Positions 42,778 to 51,864 are shown, counted from the first letter of the stretch. The stretch is DNA of 64,000 bases from Burkholderia pyrrocinia (GCF_022809715.1 NZ_CP094460.1:496001-560000); one strand, 5' to 3'. A program made the numbers and translations. Notes: generated by a model not told the origin, from the sequence alone.

Positions 42778-44118
42778 ATGTCCGCCAGCCTTGCCGCTTC
42801 CTCACCGTCGTCGCAGCCGCCTTCGCTGCGCCTTCTGCTTGCCGACGACGCTGACACTGCAGAAGACGCGCGCATTGCCGCGCTGCTCGACCGCCTCGCC
42901 CCCGAACTCGCCGCCGACGCCGCGCGCAACGACGTCGACGGCCGTTTTCCGCACGAGAACTTCGCACGGCTGCATCGCGCGGGGCTGATCGCGCAGGTCG
43001 TGCCGCGCGAACACGGCGGCGCGGGCGCGACGCTCGCGCGGGCGAGCCGGATCGTGGCCGCCGTCGCGCGCGCCGATCCGGCGACCGCGCTGGTGCTGAC
43101 GATGACGTATCTGCAGCATCGCGCGCTCGGCCGTGCCGACAGCCGCTGGCCTGCCCAGGTGCGGCGCGCGGTGTTCGACAGCGCGGTCGCGCAAGGCGCG
43201 CTGATCAACGCGCTGCGCGTCGAGCCGGCGCTCGGTTCGCCGTCGCGCGGCGGCCTGCCGGAGACGGTCGCGCGCCGCGACGGCGACGGCTGGCGGCTGT
43301 CCGGCCACAAGCTGTACAGCACCGGGATTCCCGCGCTGCGCTGGCTGGCCGTGTGGGCGCGTACCGACGAACCGGAGCCGCGCGTCGGCGTGTTTCTCGT
43401 GCCGCGCGACCGCGATGCCGACGGCGACCGCATCCGCGTGATCGAAAGCTGGAATCACCTCGGCCTGCGCGCATCGGGCAGTCACGAAGTCGTATTCGAC
43501 GATGTGCGGCTGCCGGCCGACCATGCGGTCGACGTGCGCGCGCCGCACGCGTGGGCCGTATCGGCCGCGACGCATGCGGATGCCGATGCGCACGCCGACC
43601 AGCACGCGTGGATGGTCGCGCTGCTCGGCAGCCTGTACGACGCGGTGGCGCGCGCGTCGCGCGACTGGCTGGTCGGATTCGCGACGACGCGTGCACCGAG
43701 CGGGCTCGGTGCGCCGCTCGCGACGCTGCCGCGCGTGCAGGAGGCGGTCGGCGAAATCGAGGGATGGCTGCATGCGAACCGCGTGCTGCTCGACGATCAC
43801 ATCTCACGCACCGACGCCGGCAACGCGCCGTCGGTCACGACGAGCGGCCTCGTCAAGCGGACCGTGACCGAGCACGCGATCCGCGCGGTCGAGCAGGCGC
43901 TGAAGCTGTCGGGCAATCATGGGCTGAGCCGCGGCAATCCGCTCGAACGCCACTATCGCGACGTGCTGTGCAGCCGCGTGCATACGCCGCAGGACGACGC
44001 GATCGCGGTGGCGGCGGGGCGTGAGGTGCTTGAAGCGGCGGCAAGCCGGGGTGAAACGAAAGCGGAGGCGGGCGGGGCGTCACGCACCGAGGTCGAACGC
44101 GGCCGAAACGATGCGTGA
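42778..44118 (+). CDS. SfnB/DszC-like flavin-dependent oxidoreductase (acyl-CoA dehydrogenase fold)
   Basis: A 446-residue acyl-CoA dehydrogenase-superfamily protein of the sulfur-acquisition type (SfnB, DszC relatives). The N-terminal helical domain (LIAQVVPREHGGAGA), middle domain (LSGHKLYSTGIP) and C-terminal domain (NHGLSRGNPLERHYRDV) are all present. In DszC-like enzymes these bind reduced flavin and oxygenate sulfur substrates. ATG 42778 was chosen because it starts the homologous part. It is divergent from the SsuD-like operon and is probably co-regulated with it. A true acyl-CoA dehydrogenase is less likely, since the neighbours are sulfur genes. Confidence 0.82.
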   Translation: MSASLAASSPSSQPPSLRLLLADDADTAEDARIAALLDRLAPELAADAARNDVDGRFPHENFARLHRAGLIAQVVPREHGGAGATLARASRIVAAVARADPATALVLTMTYLQHRALGRADSRWPAQVRRAVFDSAVAQGALINALRVEPALGSPSRGGLPETVARRDGDGWRLSGHKLYSTGIPALRWLAVWARTDEPEPRVGVFLVPRDRDADGDRIRVIESWNHLGLRASGSHEVVFDDVRLPADHAVDVRAPHAWAVSAATHADADAHADQHAWMVALLGSLYDAVARASRDWLVGFATTRAPSGLGAPLATLPRVQEAVGEIEGWLHANRVLLDDHISRTDAGNAPSVTTSGLVKRTVTEHAIRAVEQALKLSGNHGLSRGNPLERHYRDVLCSRVHTPQDDAIAVAAGREVLEAAASRGETKAEAGGASRTEVERGRNDA

Positions 44119-44147
44119 GCGGTGCGGCGCTGCGGGGGAAACAAACA

Positions 44148-44172
44148 GGGCGGCGCGAAGCAGACGCCGCCC
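44148..44172 (-). terminator. Terminator-like hairpin after the LysR gene
   Basis: Eight-base perfect arms (44148-44155 and 44165-44172) and a 9-base loop. On the minus strand it is followed by UGUUUGUUU, a fair U-rich tail, just past the LysR stop at 44180. It can also stop the convergent plus-strand transcript. Confidence 0.55.
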
Positions 44173-44179
44173 CGTACGG

Positions 44180-45097
44180 TCACGCAGCCTGGCCGTGCGT
44201 CTGCTCGGGCAACGCGAACGCCGCGCGCGCATGCGCGGCGACGGCCGCGAGCGGCGCGTCGAAGCGGGCAGCATCGCGCCGGCGCAGCAGCCACAGATCG
44301 ATCTGCGGCTTGAAATCGGCGAGCGGCACGATCTCGAGCGCGTCGCGCAGCGGGCTGCCTTCGACGAGCGGCAGCGGCATCAGCCCGATGCCGAAGCCGT
44401 TCGCGACGCTCTGCAGTTGCAGGTCGCGGCCGTAGGCGTCGAGCGTGACCGGCATCGGCAGGCCCTGTGCGTCGAGCGCGCGTCGCAGGCCCGCGCGAAA
44501 GCCGCAACCGTCGGGATTGAGCACCCAGCCGCGCGCGTGGCAATCGGCGAGCCGGTAGCTGCGGCGCGGCCAGTCGCCCTTGCGGCCGACCGCGACGAGC
44601 CGCGTGGCCAGCAGCCGTTCGCCTTCGACGTACGGCGGCAGCACCATCTCGCGCGCGAGGAACACGAGCGCCGCATCGAGCTCGCGGCGTGCGACGCGCT
44701 CGACGAGCATGCCGCCCCACGCGGTCGTGACCTGCGTCGCGAGCGCGGGCCACTGCGCGGCGAGTTCGGCGATCAGCGCGGGCAGCATCAGCTCGCCGAG
44801 CCCCTGCGTGAGCCCGATCCGGAATTCGCCGGCGGGCGGCTGCCGGCCGGCCGTCAGTTCGCGCAGCGCATCGACTTCGCGCAGGATCGCGCGACACTGC
44901 TCGAATACCTGCCGGCCGATGTCGGTCGGGCGCGGCGGCTTCGTGTTGCGATCGAGCAGGATCACGCCGAGCGCTTCCTCGAGATTCTGGACGCGCCGCG
45001 TGATCGCGGGCTGCGTCATCCCGAGCTCGGCCGCGGCCAAGCTCAGGGTCTGGCAGCGGACGACCGCTGCAAAAGCGTCGATATCGCTAATTTTCAT
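44180..45097 (-). CDS. LysR-family transcriptional regulator of the thiol dioxygenase locus
   Basis: A 305-residue LysR regulator. The N-terminal HTH (MKISDIDAFAAVVRCQTLSLAAAELGMTQPAITRRV; positions 1-36) is followed by the effector domain. It starts 75 bases from the divergent thiol dioxygenase gene, the classical LysR arrangement, so it probably activates that gene and the rhodanese gene in response to a thiol or sulfur metabolite. ATG 45097 puts the HTH at the terminus; a longer frame adds 30 non-family residues. Confidence 0.9.
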   Translation of the reverse strand: MKISDIDAFAAVVRCQTLSLAAAELGMTQPAITRRVQNLEEALGVILLDRNTKPPRPTDIGRQVFEQCRAILREVDALRELTAGRQPPAGEFRIGLTQGLGELMLPALIAELAAQWPALATQVTTAWGGMLVERVARRELDAALVFLAREMVLPPYVEGERLLATRLVAVGRKGDWPRRSYRLADCHARGWVLNPDGCGFRAGLRRALDAQGLPMPVTLDAYGRDLQLQSVANGFGIGLMPLPLVEGSPLRDALEIVPLADFKPQIDLWLLRRRDAARFDAPLAAVAAHARAAFALPEQTHGQAA

Positions 45098-45136
45098 GTT
45101 TGTTCTGCATGGTCTTTCGGGTGCATCATGACGATC

Positions 45137-45159
45137 CATCATATTCGGCATCATATTCG
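45137..45159. promoter_or_regulatory. Direct repeat upstream of the thiol dioxygenase gene
   Basis: CATCATATTCG occurs twice (45137-45147 and 45149-45159), a 12-base period, in the 75-base gap between the LysR gene and the dioxygenase gene. It lies just upstream of the GGAGG ribosome-binding site. It may be a regulator site or part of the leader. Confidence 0.5.
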
Positions 45160-45171
45160 AGGAGGCAGCCG

Positions 45172-45738
45172 ATGAGTACGCTTTCATTGCATCAGACGCC
45201 GCTGCGTCCGTTCGTCGACGGTCTGGGTGAGCTGCTCGCGTCCGGCGCGAACGAGGCGCGCATCCTCGACGAGGGCGGCACGCTGCTCGCCGCGCTCGTC
45301 GAACACGACGACTGGCTGCCCGACGCGTTCGCGCAGCCCGATCCCGTGCGCTATCGGCAATACCTGCTGCATCTCGACCCGGACGAACGGTTCTCGGTCG
45401 TCAGCTTCGTGTGGGGACCCGGCCAGACGACGCCGATCCACAACCACACGGTGTGGGGGCTGATCGGGATGCTGCGCGGCGGCGAGTTCTCGCAGCCGTA
45501 CCGGTTCGACGAAGCGGGCAAGCCCGTGCCGGCGGGCGAAGCCGTGCGGCTGCAACCGGGCGAGGTCGAGGCCGTGTCGCCGCGCATCGGCGACGTCCAT
45601 CGCGTGACCAACGCATTCGCCGACCAGGTATCGATCAGCATCCACGTGTACGGCGCGAACATCGGCAAGGTCGAGCGCGCGGTGTACCTGGACGACGGCA
45701 CCGTGAAGCCTTTCGTGTCCGGCTATTCGAACGCCTGA
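45172..45738 (+). CDS. Cysteine dioxygenase-family thiol dioxygenase
   Basis: A 188-residue cupin that adds O2 to a thiol (cysteine or 3-mercaptopropionate) to form a sulfinate. The iron-binding His90 and His92 lie in PIHNHTVWGLIG, and the third His in IGDVHRVTN. The Arg/Tyr substrate-choice residues cannot be settled by eye, so cysteine versus 3-mercaptopropionate is open. Its partner gene is a rhodanese 109 bases downstream and its likely regulator is the divergent LysR gene. GGAGG lies about seven bases upstream of ATG 45172. Confidence 0.9.
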   Translation: MSTLSLHQTPLRPFVDGLGELLASGANEARILDEGGTLLAALVEHDDWLPDAFAQPDPVRYRQYLLHLDPDERFSVVSFVWGPGQTTPIHNHTVWGLIGMLRGGEFSQPYRFDEAGKPVPAGEAVRLQPGEVEAVSPRIGDVHRVTNAFADQVSISIHVYGANIGKVERAVYLDDGTVKPFVSGYSNA

Positions 45739-45847
45739 CGCGGCGCCCGCAGGCGCGGCCCGTTGCGGGCGCGTGCCGGCAGGCCGAAGATTCATCCGAT
45801 TCGCTTTCCTTTCTTCACCGACTTCAACAGAATCAGACAGAGACCCC

Positions 45848-47473
45848 GTGACGCAATCCGCCGATTCCACCTCCCGCTTTCCCGCCGCGTCGTACCAGGA
45901 CGTGCGCGCGCGCCTGCTTGCCCGTGACGAGCTCGCGTTGATCGACGTACGCGAGGAAGATCCGTACGCGCAGGGCCACCCGCTGTGGGCCGCCAACTTT
46001 CCGTTGTCGAAGCTCGAACTCGACGCATGGACGCGGATTCCGCGCCGCGACACGCCGATCGTCGTGTTCGGCGAAGCGGGCGGCGAGGATCTCGCGCCGC
46101 GCGCGGCCGCGAAGCTCGCGCAGCTCGGCTATACCGACGTGCGGCTGCTCGACGGCGGCCTCGCGGGCTGGCTGGCCGCGGGCGGCGAACTGTTCATCGA
46201 CGTGAATGTGCCGAGCAAGTCGTTCGGCGAATGGGTCGAGGCCGAGCGGCATACGCCGTCGCTGTCCGCGCAGGAAGTGCAGGCGCTGATCGACGCGAAG
46301 GCCGATGTCGTGATCGTCGACGCGCGCCGTTTCGACGAATACCAGACGATGAACATCCCGACCTCGACGAGCGTGCCGGGCGCGGAACTCGTGCTGCGCG
46401 TGCGCGCGCTTGCGCCGAATCCGGCGACGCAGGTGGTCGTCAACTGCGCGGGCCGCACGCGCAGCATCATCGGCACGCAGTCGCTCGTCAACGCGGGGCT
46501 GCCGAACCCGGTCGCGGCACTGCGCAACGGCACGATCGGCTGGACGCTCGCCGGCCAGACGCTCGAGCACGGCGCCGCGCGCCGCTTTCCGGACGAGATC
46601 GATGCGACGCAGCGCGCCGAGGCTCGCCAGGCTGCACGCGCGGTGGCCGAACGCGCGGGCGTGCCGCGCATTGCGCTCGCGGACGTCGCCGCGCTCGACG
46701 AGCCGGGCCGCACGCTGTACCGCTTCGACGTGCGCACGCCGGAGGAATACGAAGCCGGCCACCTGCCGGGCTTCCTGAGCACGCCGGGCGGCCAGCTCGT
46801 GCAGGAGACCGACCATCACGCGGCCGTGCGCGGCGCGCGGATCGTGCTCGCCGACGACGATGGCGTGCGCGCGGACATGACCGCGTCGTGGCTCGCACAG
46901 ATGGGCTGGGATGTACGCGTGGTGGAGCCAGCCGGCACCGCGGCGTTCGGCGAGCAAGGCCAGCCGCCGCGCGACGTGCCGGCGACGCCGCCCGCGACCG
47001 ACGTGTCGCCCGCGACGCTCGCGGGCTGGCTGAAGGAAGCTGCGCCCGATGAACTCGCGATCGTCGACGTGACGGCGAGCGCGAACTACGTGAAGCGCCA
47101 TATTCCGGGCGCGTGGTTCGTCGTGCGCGCGCAGTTGCGCGACGCGCTCGCAGCGATCCCGCCTGCGAAGCGCTACGTGTTCACGTGCGGATCGAGCCTG
47201 CTCGCGCGATTCGCGGCGGACGATGCGCGCGCGCTGCTGCCGGCGTCGGCCGACATTTCGGTGCTGACCGGCGGCACGGCTGCATGGATCGATGCCGGGC
47301 TGCCGCTCGAAAGCGGCGAGACGCGGCTCGCGTCGCCGCGCGTCGACCGCTACCGGCGCCCGTACGAAGGCACCGACAACGCGGCTGCCGCGATGCAGGC
47401 GTATCTCGACTGGGAATACGGGCTGGTCGACCAGTTGAAGCGGGACGGCACGCACCACTTCAGCGTGATCTGA
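45848..47473 (+). CDS. Four-domain rhodanese-like sulfurtransferase
   Basis: A 541-residue cytosolic protein with four tandem rhodanese domains. The active-site cysteine is kept in domain 2 (VVNCAGRTRS, Cys200) and domain 4 (FTCGSSLLAR, Cys447). The equivalent loops in domain 1 (VVFGEAGGED) and domain 3 (VLADDDGVRA) have no cysteine, so those domains are probably structural. Rhodaneses move sulfane sulfur from thiosulfate or persulfides to acceptors. The GTG at 45848 was chosen since domain 1 follows directly; upstream residues are non-family. Linked to the thiol dioxygenase gene. Confidence 0.9.
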   Translation: MTQSADSTSRFPAASYQDVRARLLARDELALIDVREEDPYAQGHPLWAANFPLSKLELDAWTRIPRRDTPIVVFGEAGGEDLAPRAAAKLAQLGYTDVRLLDGGLAGWLAAGGELFIDVNVPSKSFGEWVEAERHTPSLSAQEVQALIDAKADVVIVDARRFDEYQTMNIPTSTSVPGAELVLRVRALAPNPATQVVVNCAGRTRSIIGTQSLVNAGLPNPVAALRNGTIGWTLAGQTLEHGAARRFPDEIDATQRAEARQAARAVAERAGVPRIALADVAALDEPGRTLYRFDVRTPEEYEAGHLPGFLSTPGGQLVQETDHHAAVRGARIVLADDDGVRADMTASWLAQMGWDVRVVEPAGTAAFGEQGQPPRDVPATPPATDVSPATLAGWLKEAAPDELAIVDVTASANYVKRHIPGAWFVVRAQLRDALAAIPPAKRYVFTCGSSLLARFAADDARALLPASADISVLTGGTAAWIDAGLPLESGETRLASPRVDRYRRPYEGTDNAAAAMQAYLDWEYGLVDQLKRDGTHHFSVI

Positions 47474-47482
47474 CCGATACGG

Positions 47483-47526
47483 CGGAGCCGGGCGCGGCGG
47501 CACGCAGTGCGCCGCACTCGGCTCCG
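47483..47526. terminator. Nested hairpin between rhodanese and glycerophosphodiesterase genes
   Basis: Outer arms CGGAGCCG (47483-47490) and CGGCTCCG (47519-47526) enclose a further GC-rich stem. It lies between the convergent stops at 47473 and 47541, with no U tract. Confidence 0.5.
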
Positions 47527-47540
47527 CACGTTCAGCACGA

Positions 47541-48683
47541 TCAGCGCTTGAACGTATCGACGGCCGTGCGGCCGACCGCCGGATCGTCGGTGAAGAAGCC
47601 GTCGATGCCCGCGCGCAGGTAGGCCTGGATCTCGCGCACCGAGCCGGCCGTGTTGCGCGTGGCCGGCGTGCCGCCGTCCTTCAGCGACGCGGGCAGGAAG
47701 TTGTTCTCCGGGCGGAACGTGTACGGATGCACGACGAGGCCGGCCTCGTGCGCGTAGCGCACGTACGGCGTCGGCTGCTGCAGCGTGCCGTCCGCGGCGA
47801 CCGCGATGATCGACGTCTTGTACGGGCCGACGCCGTTCGCATAGGTCGCGATCTCGCGCATGCCGTCGCGCGTCGACAGGTCGCCGTAGGTGCGCTTGTC
47901 GTTCGCCTTCACGAAGTCGTACGGGCGCTGGCCGGCGTCGTCCATCAACTGCACGAGCTTCCAGTTCGGCTGGCTCGACTTGATCCGGTTGCGGATCGTC
48001 TTCAGGTTCGCCACTTCGAACGACTGGATGTAGACGGTCGCCGTGCGCGACGTGTACGAATCCTTCAGCAGCGCATCGACGAGGCGATCCTCGAGCGGCA
48101 GGCCGATCGACTGGAAGTAGGTCGGATGCTTGGTTTCCGGATACAGGTGGATCGTGCGGCCGGTCTGCGCGGACATCTGCTTCGCGAGCGCGACGATCTC
48201 GTCGAAGGTCGGAATCTCGAACTGGTCGTTGTATGCGGTGTTCGCGGGGCGGATCTGCGGAATGCGCTCGCGCGCACGCAGCGTCTTCAGCTCGGCGAGC
48301 GTGAAATCCTCGGTGAACCAGCCCGTGAGCTGCGCGCCGTCGATCGTCCTGGTCGCCTTGCGGCTTGCGAATTGCGGCAGCGCCGACACGTTCGTCGTGC
48401 CCGAAATCTCGTTCTCGTGGCGCGCGACGAGCACGCCGTCACGTGTCGACACGAGGTCGGGCTCGATGACGTCCGCGCCGTCCTCGATCGCCTTGCGATA
48501 CGACGCGAGCGTATGTTCGGGGCGCAGCGCGCTCGCGCCGCGATGGCCGACCACCTGGACCTTCGCGGAAATCGGCTGCGTGGGATCGGACGTCAGCTCG
48601 TCGCCGCCGCACGCGGCGAGCAGGAAGGCGGCGGCACAGGCGAACGGGACGTAGCGCAGGGCGCTAGGGCGCGTGAAGAACAT
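47541..48683 (-). CDS. glpQ: Glycerophosphodiester phosphodiesterase, lipoprotein
   Basis: A 380-residue GDPD-family enzyme hydrolysing deacylated phospholipids to glycerol 3-phosphate and an alcohol. A lipoprotein signal ends LLAACGG (Cys about residue 25). The catalytic VVGHRGAS, IEPDL and HENEISGTTNV segments are present, and the C-terminal FFTDDP is typical. It matches the longer periplasmic GlpQ subgroup. It stands alone; Pho regulation is plausible by family but I see no clear Pho box. Confidence 0.9.
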   Translation of the reverse strand: MFFTRPSALRYVPFACAAAFLLAACGGDELTSDPTQPISAKVQVVGHRGASALRPEHTLASYRKAIEDGADVIEPDLVSTRDGVLVARHENEISGTTNVSALPQFASRKATRTIDGAQLTGWFTEDFTLAELKTLRARERIPQIRPANTAYNDQFEIPTFDEIVALAKQMSAQTGRTIHLYPETKHPTYFQSIGLPLEDRLVDALLKDSYTSRTATVYIQSFEVANLKTIRNRIKSSQPNWKLVQLMDDAGQRPYDFVKANDKRTYGDLSTRDGMREIATYANGVGPYKTSIIAVAADGTLQQPTPYVRYAHEAGLVVHPYTFRPENNFLPASLKDGGTPATRNTAGSVREIQAYLRAGIDGFFTDDPAVGRTAVDTFKR

Positions 48684-49063
48684 GTCGATGAACCTTCGAA
48701 ACGGGAGTCGGAAAAGTCGGAAAGGGCGCTCGCTCCGCCGGCGCGGCTGTCGTGCCGTGCCGTATGGAATCGAACGGGACGCGATCGTCGCATCGAATAA
48801 TTACATATGTATTACTCAGGCCTTTCCGTTTTGTTCGGAGGTGCGATGACGGCGGCGGGGAGCGGCGCAGCATCGATGTGCGTGCCGCATTCCGGCCGTC
48901 GCAGGCAGGCCGCGCGCCGGATGCACTAAACTTGCGGGAATTTTGCATCGCAGCGCCCGGGCCGACGCCCGCGCGGCGCGACGATGCGGCGACTCGCGGG
49001 CCGGCGCGGGCGCCCGGCGCCCGTGTGCGTCCGGGGCCCGCGCCGGCCGATTTTTCCCGACAC
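48684..49063. other. Divergent intergenic region, glpQ and squalene/phytoene synthase
   Basis: About 380 bases. The part near 48795-48820 is A/T-rich and has the 10-base palindrome TACATATGTA (48802-48811), a possible operator or the glpQ promoter region. The rest is GC-rich with no gene. Confidence 0.45.
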
Positions 49064-50128
49064 ATGACGACCCGAACCGATTCCGCCTACCTGCTCGGCG
49101 ACCTGCTGAAGAACGTTTCCCGCTCCTTCTACCTGACGCTGCGCGTGCTGCCCGACGGCATGCGCGACCCGGTCGGGCTCGCGTACCTGCTCGCGCGCGC
49201 GGCCGACACGATTGCCGATACCGCGCTCGTCGCGCCCGATCGCCGGGCGGCGTTGCTGACCGACCTGCGCGACGAGGTCGAGCGGCTCGGCGACGGCGCG
49301 GCGCTGTCGCGTTCGCTCGACGACGTGACGCGGATGCAGACGGATTCGCACGAGCACGTGCTGCTCGGCTCGATGGAGCCGATGCTTGCGCTGCTGCGCG
49401 CGCAGCCGGACGCCGACCGCGCATCGATCCGCAAGGTCGTCGCGACGCTGACTTCGGGCATGGAATTCGACCTGCGCACGTTCCCGGACGAACAGTCGGG
49501 GCAGGTCGCGTCGCTGCCGACACGCGACATGCTCGACCGCTATACGTACCTCGTCGCGGGCTGCGTGGGCGAGTTCTGGACCGACATGACGGGCGCGCAC
49601 ACGCGTGCCGCGCGCGGCTGGAATTTGCCGGGCATGCGCGTGAAGGGCATCCGCTTCGGCAAGGCGCTGCAGATGACCAACATCCTGCGCGACTGCGCGA
49701 AGGACCTGCGCATCGGCCGCTGCTACCTGCCCGACGACGTGCTGCGCACGCACGGGCTCGGTGTTGCCGACCTGATGCAGCCCGACGCGTCGGCGCGCGC
49801 GCGCGGCGTGCTGGTCGACCTGCTGCGCATCACGCTCGACCAGTATCGCGATGCATGCCTGTATACGCTCGCGATTCCGCGCCGCTTCGTGCGGCTGCGG
49901 CTCGCGTGCCTGTGGCCGATCATGATCGGCCTCGAAACGCTCGAACTGCTGGCCGGCCACGATGCGTGGCTCGACCCGGCGAAGCCGGCCAAGGTGCCGA
50001 GAAAACGCATCTACCGGATCATGGCGTCGTCGCTCGCGCTGGTCGGCTCGAACACGGCGATCCGTGCGCGGATGACCGCACTCGCCGATGCGGTGAACGC
50101 GCAGCTGGCCTCGCCGGCATTGCGTTGA
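49064..50128 (+). CDS. Squalene/phytoene synthase family protein
   Basis: A 354-residue trans-isoprenyl diphosphate synthase of the head-to-head type. The N-terminal SRSFYLTLRVLP is conserved, the first Asp-rich motif is DTIAD at 48-52 and the second is DCAKD at 210-214 in NILRDCAKDLRIGRCYLP; both bind Mg-diphosphate. It joins two farnesyl (or geranylgeranyl) diphosphates. Length exceeds HpnC/HpnD (about 280) and approaches full-length squalene synthases, with a hydrophobic segment late in the protein. No hopene cyclase, HpnD/E or carotenoid gene is adjacent, so the product is open. Confidence 0.87.
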   Translation: MTTRTDSAYLLGDLLKNVSRSFYLTLRVLPDGMRDPVGLAYLLARAADTIADTALVAPDRRAALLTDLRDEVERLGDGAALSRSLDDVTRMQTDSHEHVLLGSMEPMLALLRAQPDADRASIRKVVATLTSGMEFDLRTFPDEQSGQVASLPTRDMLDRYTYLVAGCVGEFWTDMTGAHTRAARGWNLPGMRVKGIRFGKALQMTNILRDCAKDLRIGRCYLPDDVLRTHGLGVADLMQPDASARARGVLVDLLRITLDQYRDACLYTLAIPRRFVRLRLACLWPIMIGLETLELLAGHDAWLDPAKPAKVPRKRIYRIMASSLALVGSNTAIRARMTALADAVNAQLASPALR

Positions 50129-50605
50129 ATGTCGCCGGCGCACCGCGCCGGCATCGTCCTTCGGCCCGCGTTCGCCGGGCCGCTCCCGTCCGATCTCCCG
50201 CGCGCGGACTGAAACGTTTTCATGATTTCGTTTCTCGAAATGTGGCTGTCATGAACGTCAGCGATCCTGCGCGGCGGCGTGAATCGCGGCGTCAGCTGCG
50301 ATCGCGCATTTGTAAGATGATTTTTGCCGAAGGCGTCTGACGACATGGGGCGGTCGCGTTGCGCCCGTAAAAATGTAAAGCTAGGGTTTTCACCGGGAAA
50401 TGCCGGAAATGCCCGCCGCGTAAGCGTTTTCAGGTGTTATGTAACTGCTTGGTGAACCCGCGCGTTGCGTCGATCATACGATGACCGACTGCGCGTGTTG
50501 GGAAATAATCGGTAATCCGTCAGAATTGCCCCGGCATGTACTCGCACATGTGTCAGTCATAAAACCACACCAGAAAAGAAATCATTCTTTGAGGACGGAG
50601 AATCA
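50129..50605 (+). other. Long upstream region of the major porin gene
   Basis: About 477 bases, more A/T-rich than the surroundings. It contains a perfect inverted repeat ATTTCG-N5-CGAAAT (50225-50241), followed by several A/T-rich stretches (50365-50390, 50500-50580). A strong promoter is expected but I cannot pick one. The ribosome-binding site GAGGACGGAG lies just before the porin ATG. No small gene is convincing. Confidence 0.5.
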
Positions 50606-51823
50606 ATGAAAAAGCGCGTCGCTTTCGCCATGACGGCAGCGGGTCTCGCAGCCGCTACCGCCGCCCACGCCCAGAGCAGCGTGACCCTGTACGGTATCGT
50701 CGATAACGCCATCGCTTGGCAGAACAACTCGTCGGCAGTCGGCGCGACCACGGGTGGTCACTCGAAGGTGCAGATGGCCACCGGCATTTGGGCAGGCAGC
50801 CGCTTCGGCCTGAAGGGCAGCGAAGATCTCGGCGGCGGCACGAAGGCGATTTTCCAGTTGGAAGCCGGCTTCAACGCGAACAACGGCTCGTCGCAGTGGG
50901 CCAACGGCATCTTCACGCGTCAGGCGTGGGTCGGTCTGTCCAACGCAGCGTACGGTACGCTGACGGCGGGCCGCCAGTACACCGCGTACTACACGCTGCT
51001 GTCGCCGTATAGCCCGACGACCTGGCTGACCGGTTATTACGGCGCGCACCCGGGCGATATCGATTCGCTGGACACCAGCTACCGCGCGAACAACTCGCTC
51101 GTCTACATGTCGCCGAAGTTCTACGGCTTCACGGTCGGCGGTTCGTATTCGCTCGGCGGCGTGGCAGGCAGCTTCAACCGCGGCTCGACGTGGAGCGCGG
51201 CGATCCAGTACCTGAACGGCCCGGCAGGCATCGCGGTCGGTTATCAGCGCGTCAACAACGCGACGCTCGGCGGCGGCGTGTGGGGCGCGAACTCGACGGT
51301 CCAGAACGGCCTGACGCCTTCGGGCGACGGCAACGAGCCGGCCGTTTCGTCGATCAACAATGGCTACAAGTTCGCCCAGTCGCAGCAGCGTATCGCCGTG
51401 ACGGCTGGCTACCAGTTCACGCCGTCGTGGGACATTTCGGCGTCGTACTCGAACGTTCAGTACATCCCGGGTACGGGTTCGGGCTTCAAGAACACGGCGA
51501 TCTTCAACACGGCAGGCGCCGTGCTGCACTGGAAGGCATCGCCGCAGTGGGACTTCGCGGCAGGCTACTCGTACACGGCGGCAACGCAGTCGAACGGTGT
51601 CTCGAGCTCGGCCAAGTATCACCAGGTCACGCTGTCGCAGTACTACAGCCTGTCGAAGCGTACGGGCCTGTACGCGGTTGAGGCTTGGCAGCACGCCAGC
51701 GGCAACACGCTGACCCCGACGGGCGGCATCATCACCGCAACGACGTCGATCGGCGACGGCGTGGGCGCAGGTTCGAAGCAGAACCAGATCGCTGCCGGCG
51801 TCGGCCTGATCCACCGCTTCTGA
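50606..51823 (+). CDS. Major porin (OpcP-like, trimeric family)
   Basis: A 405-residue outer-membrane porin. The signal peptide ends AAHAQ at residue 23, the mature N terminus SSVTLYGIVDNAIAW and SRFGLKGSEDLGGGTKAIFQLE are the family signatures, and the chain ends with Phe (LIHRF). Base use differs from neighbours: more AT in wobble positions and a restricted codon set (e.g. repeated GGC, AAC, TCG), as in strongly expressed genes. A textbook terminator follows directly. It probably allows general solute uptake. Confidence 0.95.
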   Translation: MKKRVAFAMTAAGLAAATAAHAQSSVTLYGIVDNAIAWQNNSSAVGATTGGHSKVQMATGIWAGSRFGLKGSEDLGGGTKAIFQLEAGFNANNGSSQWANGIFTRQAWVGLSNAAYGTLTAGRQYTAYYTLLSPYSPTTWLTGYYGAHPGDIDSLDTSYRANNSLVYMSPKFYGFTVGGSYSLGGVAGSFNRGSTWSAAIQYLNGPAGIAVGYQRVNNATLGGGVWGANSTVQNGLTPSGDGNEPAVSSINNGYKFAQSQQRIAVTAGYQFTPSWDISASYSNVQYIPGTGSGFKNTAIFNTAGAVLHWKASPQWDFAAGYSYTAATQSNGVSSSAKYHQVTLSQYYSLSKRTGLYAVEAWQHASGNTLTPTGGIITATTSIGDGVGAGSKQNQIAAGVGLIHRF

Positions 51824-51864
51824 TGTCGCGCGGCGCGCGAGCGCCGCTCACGGCACGCGGTATG

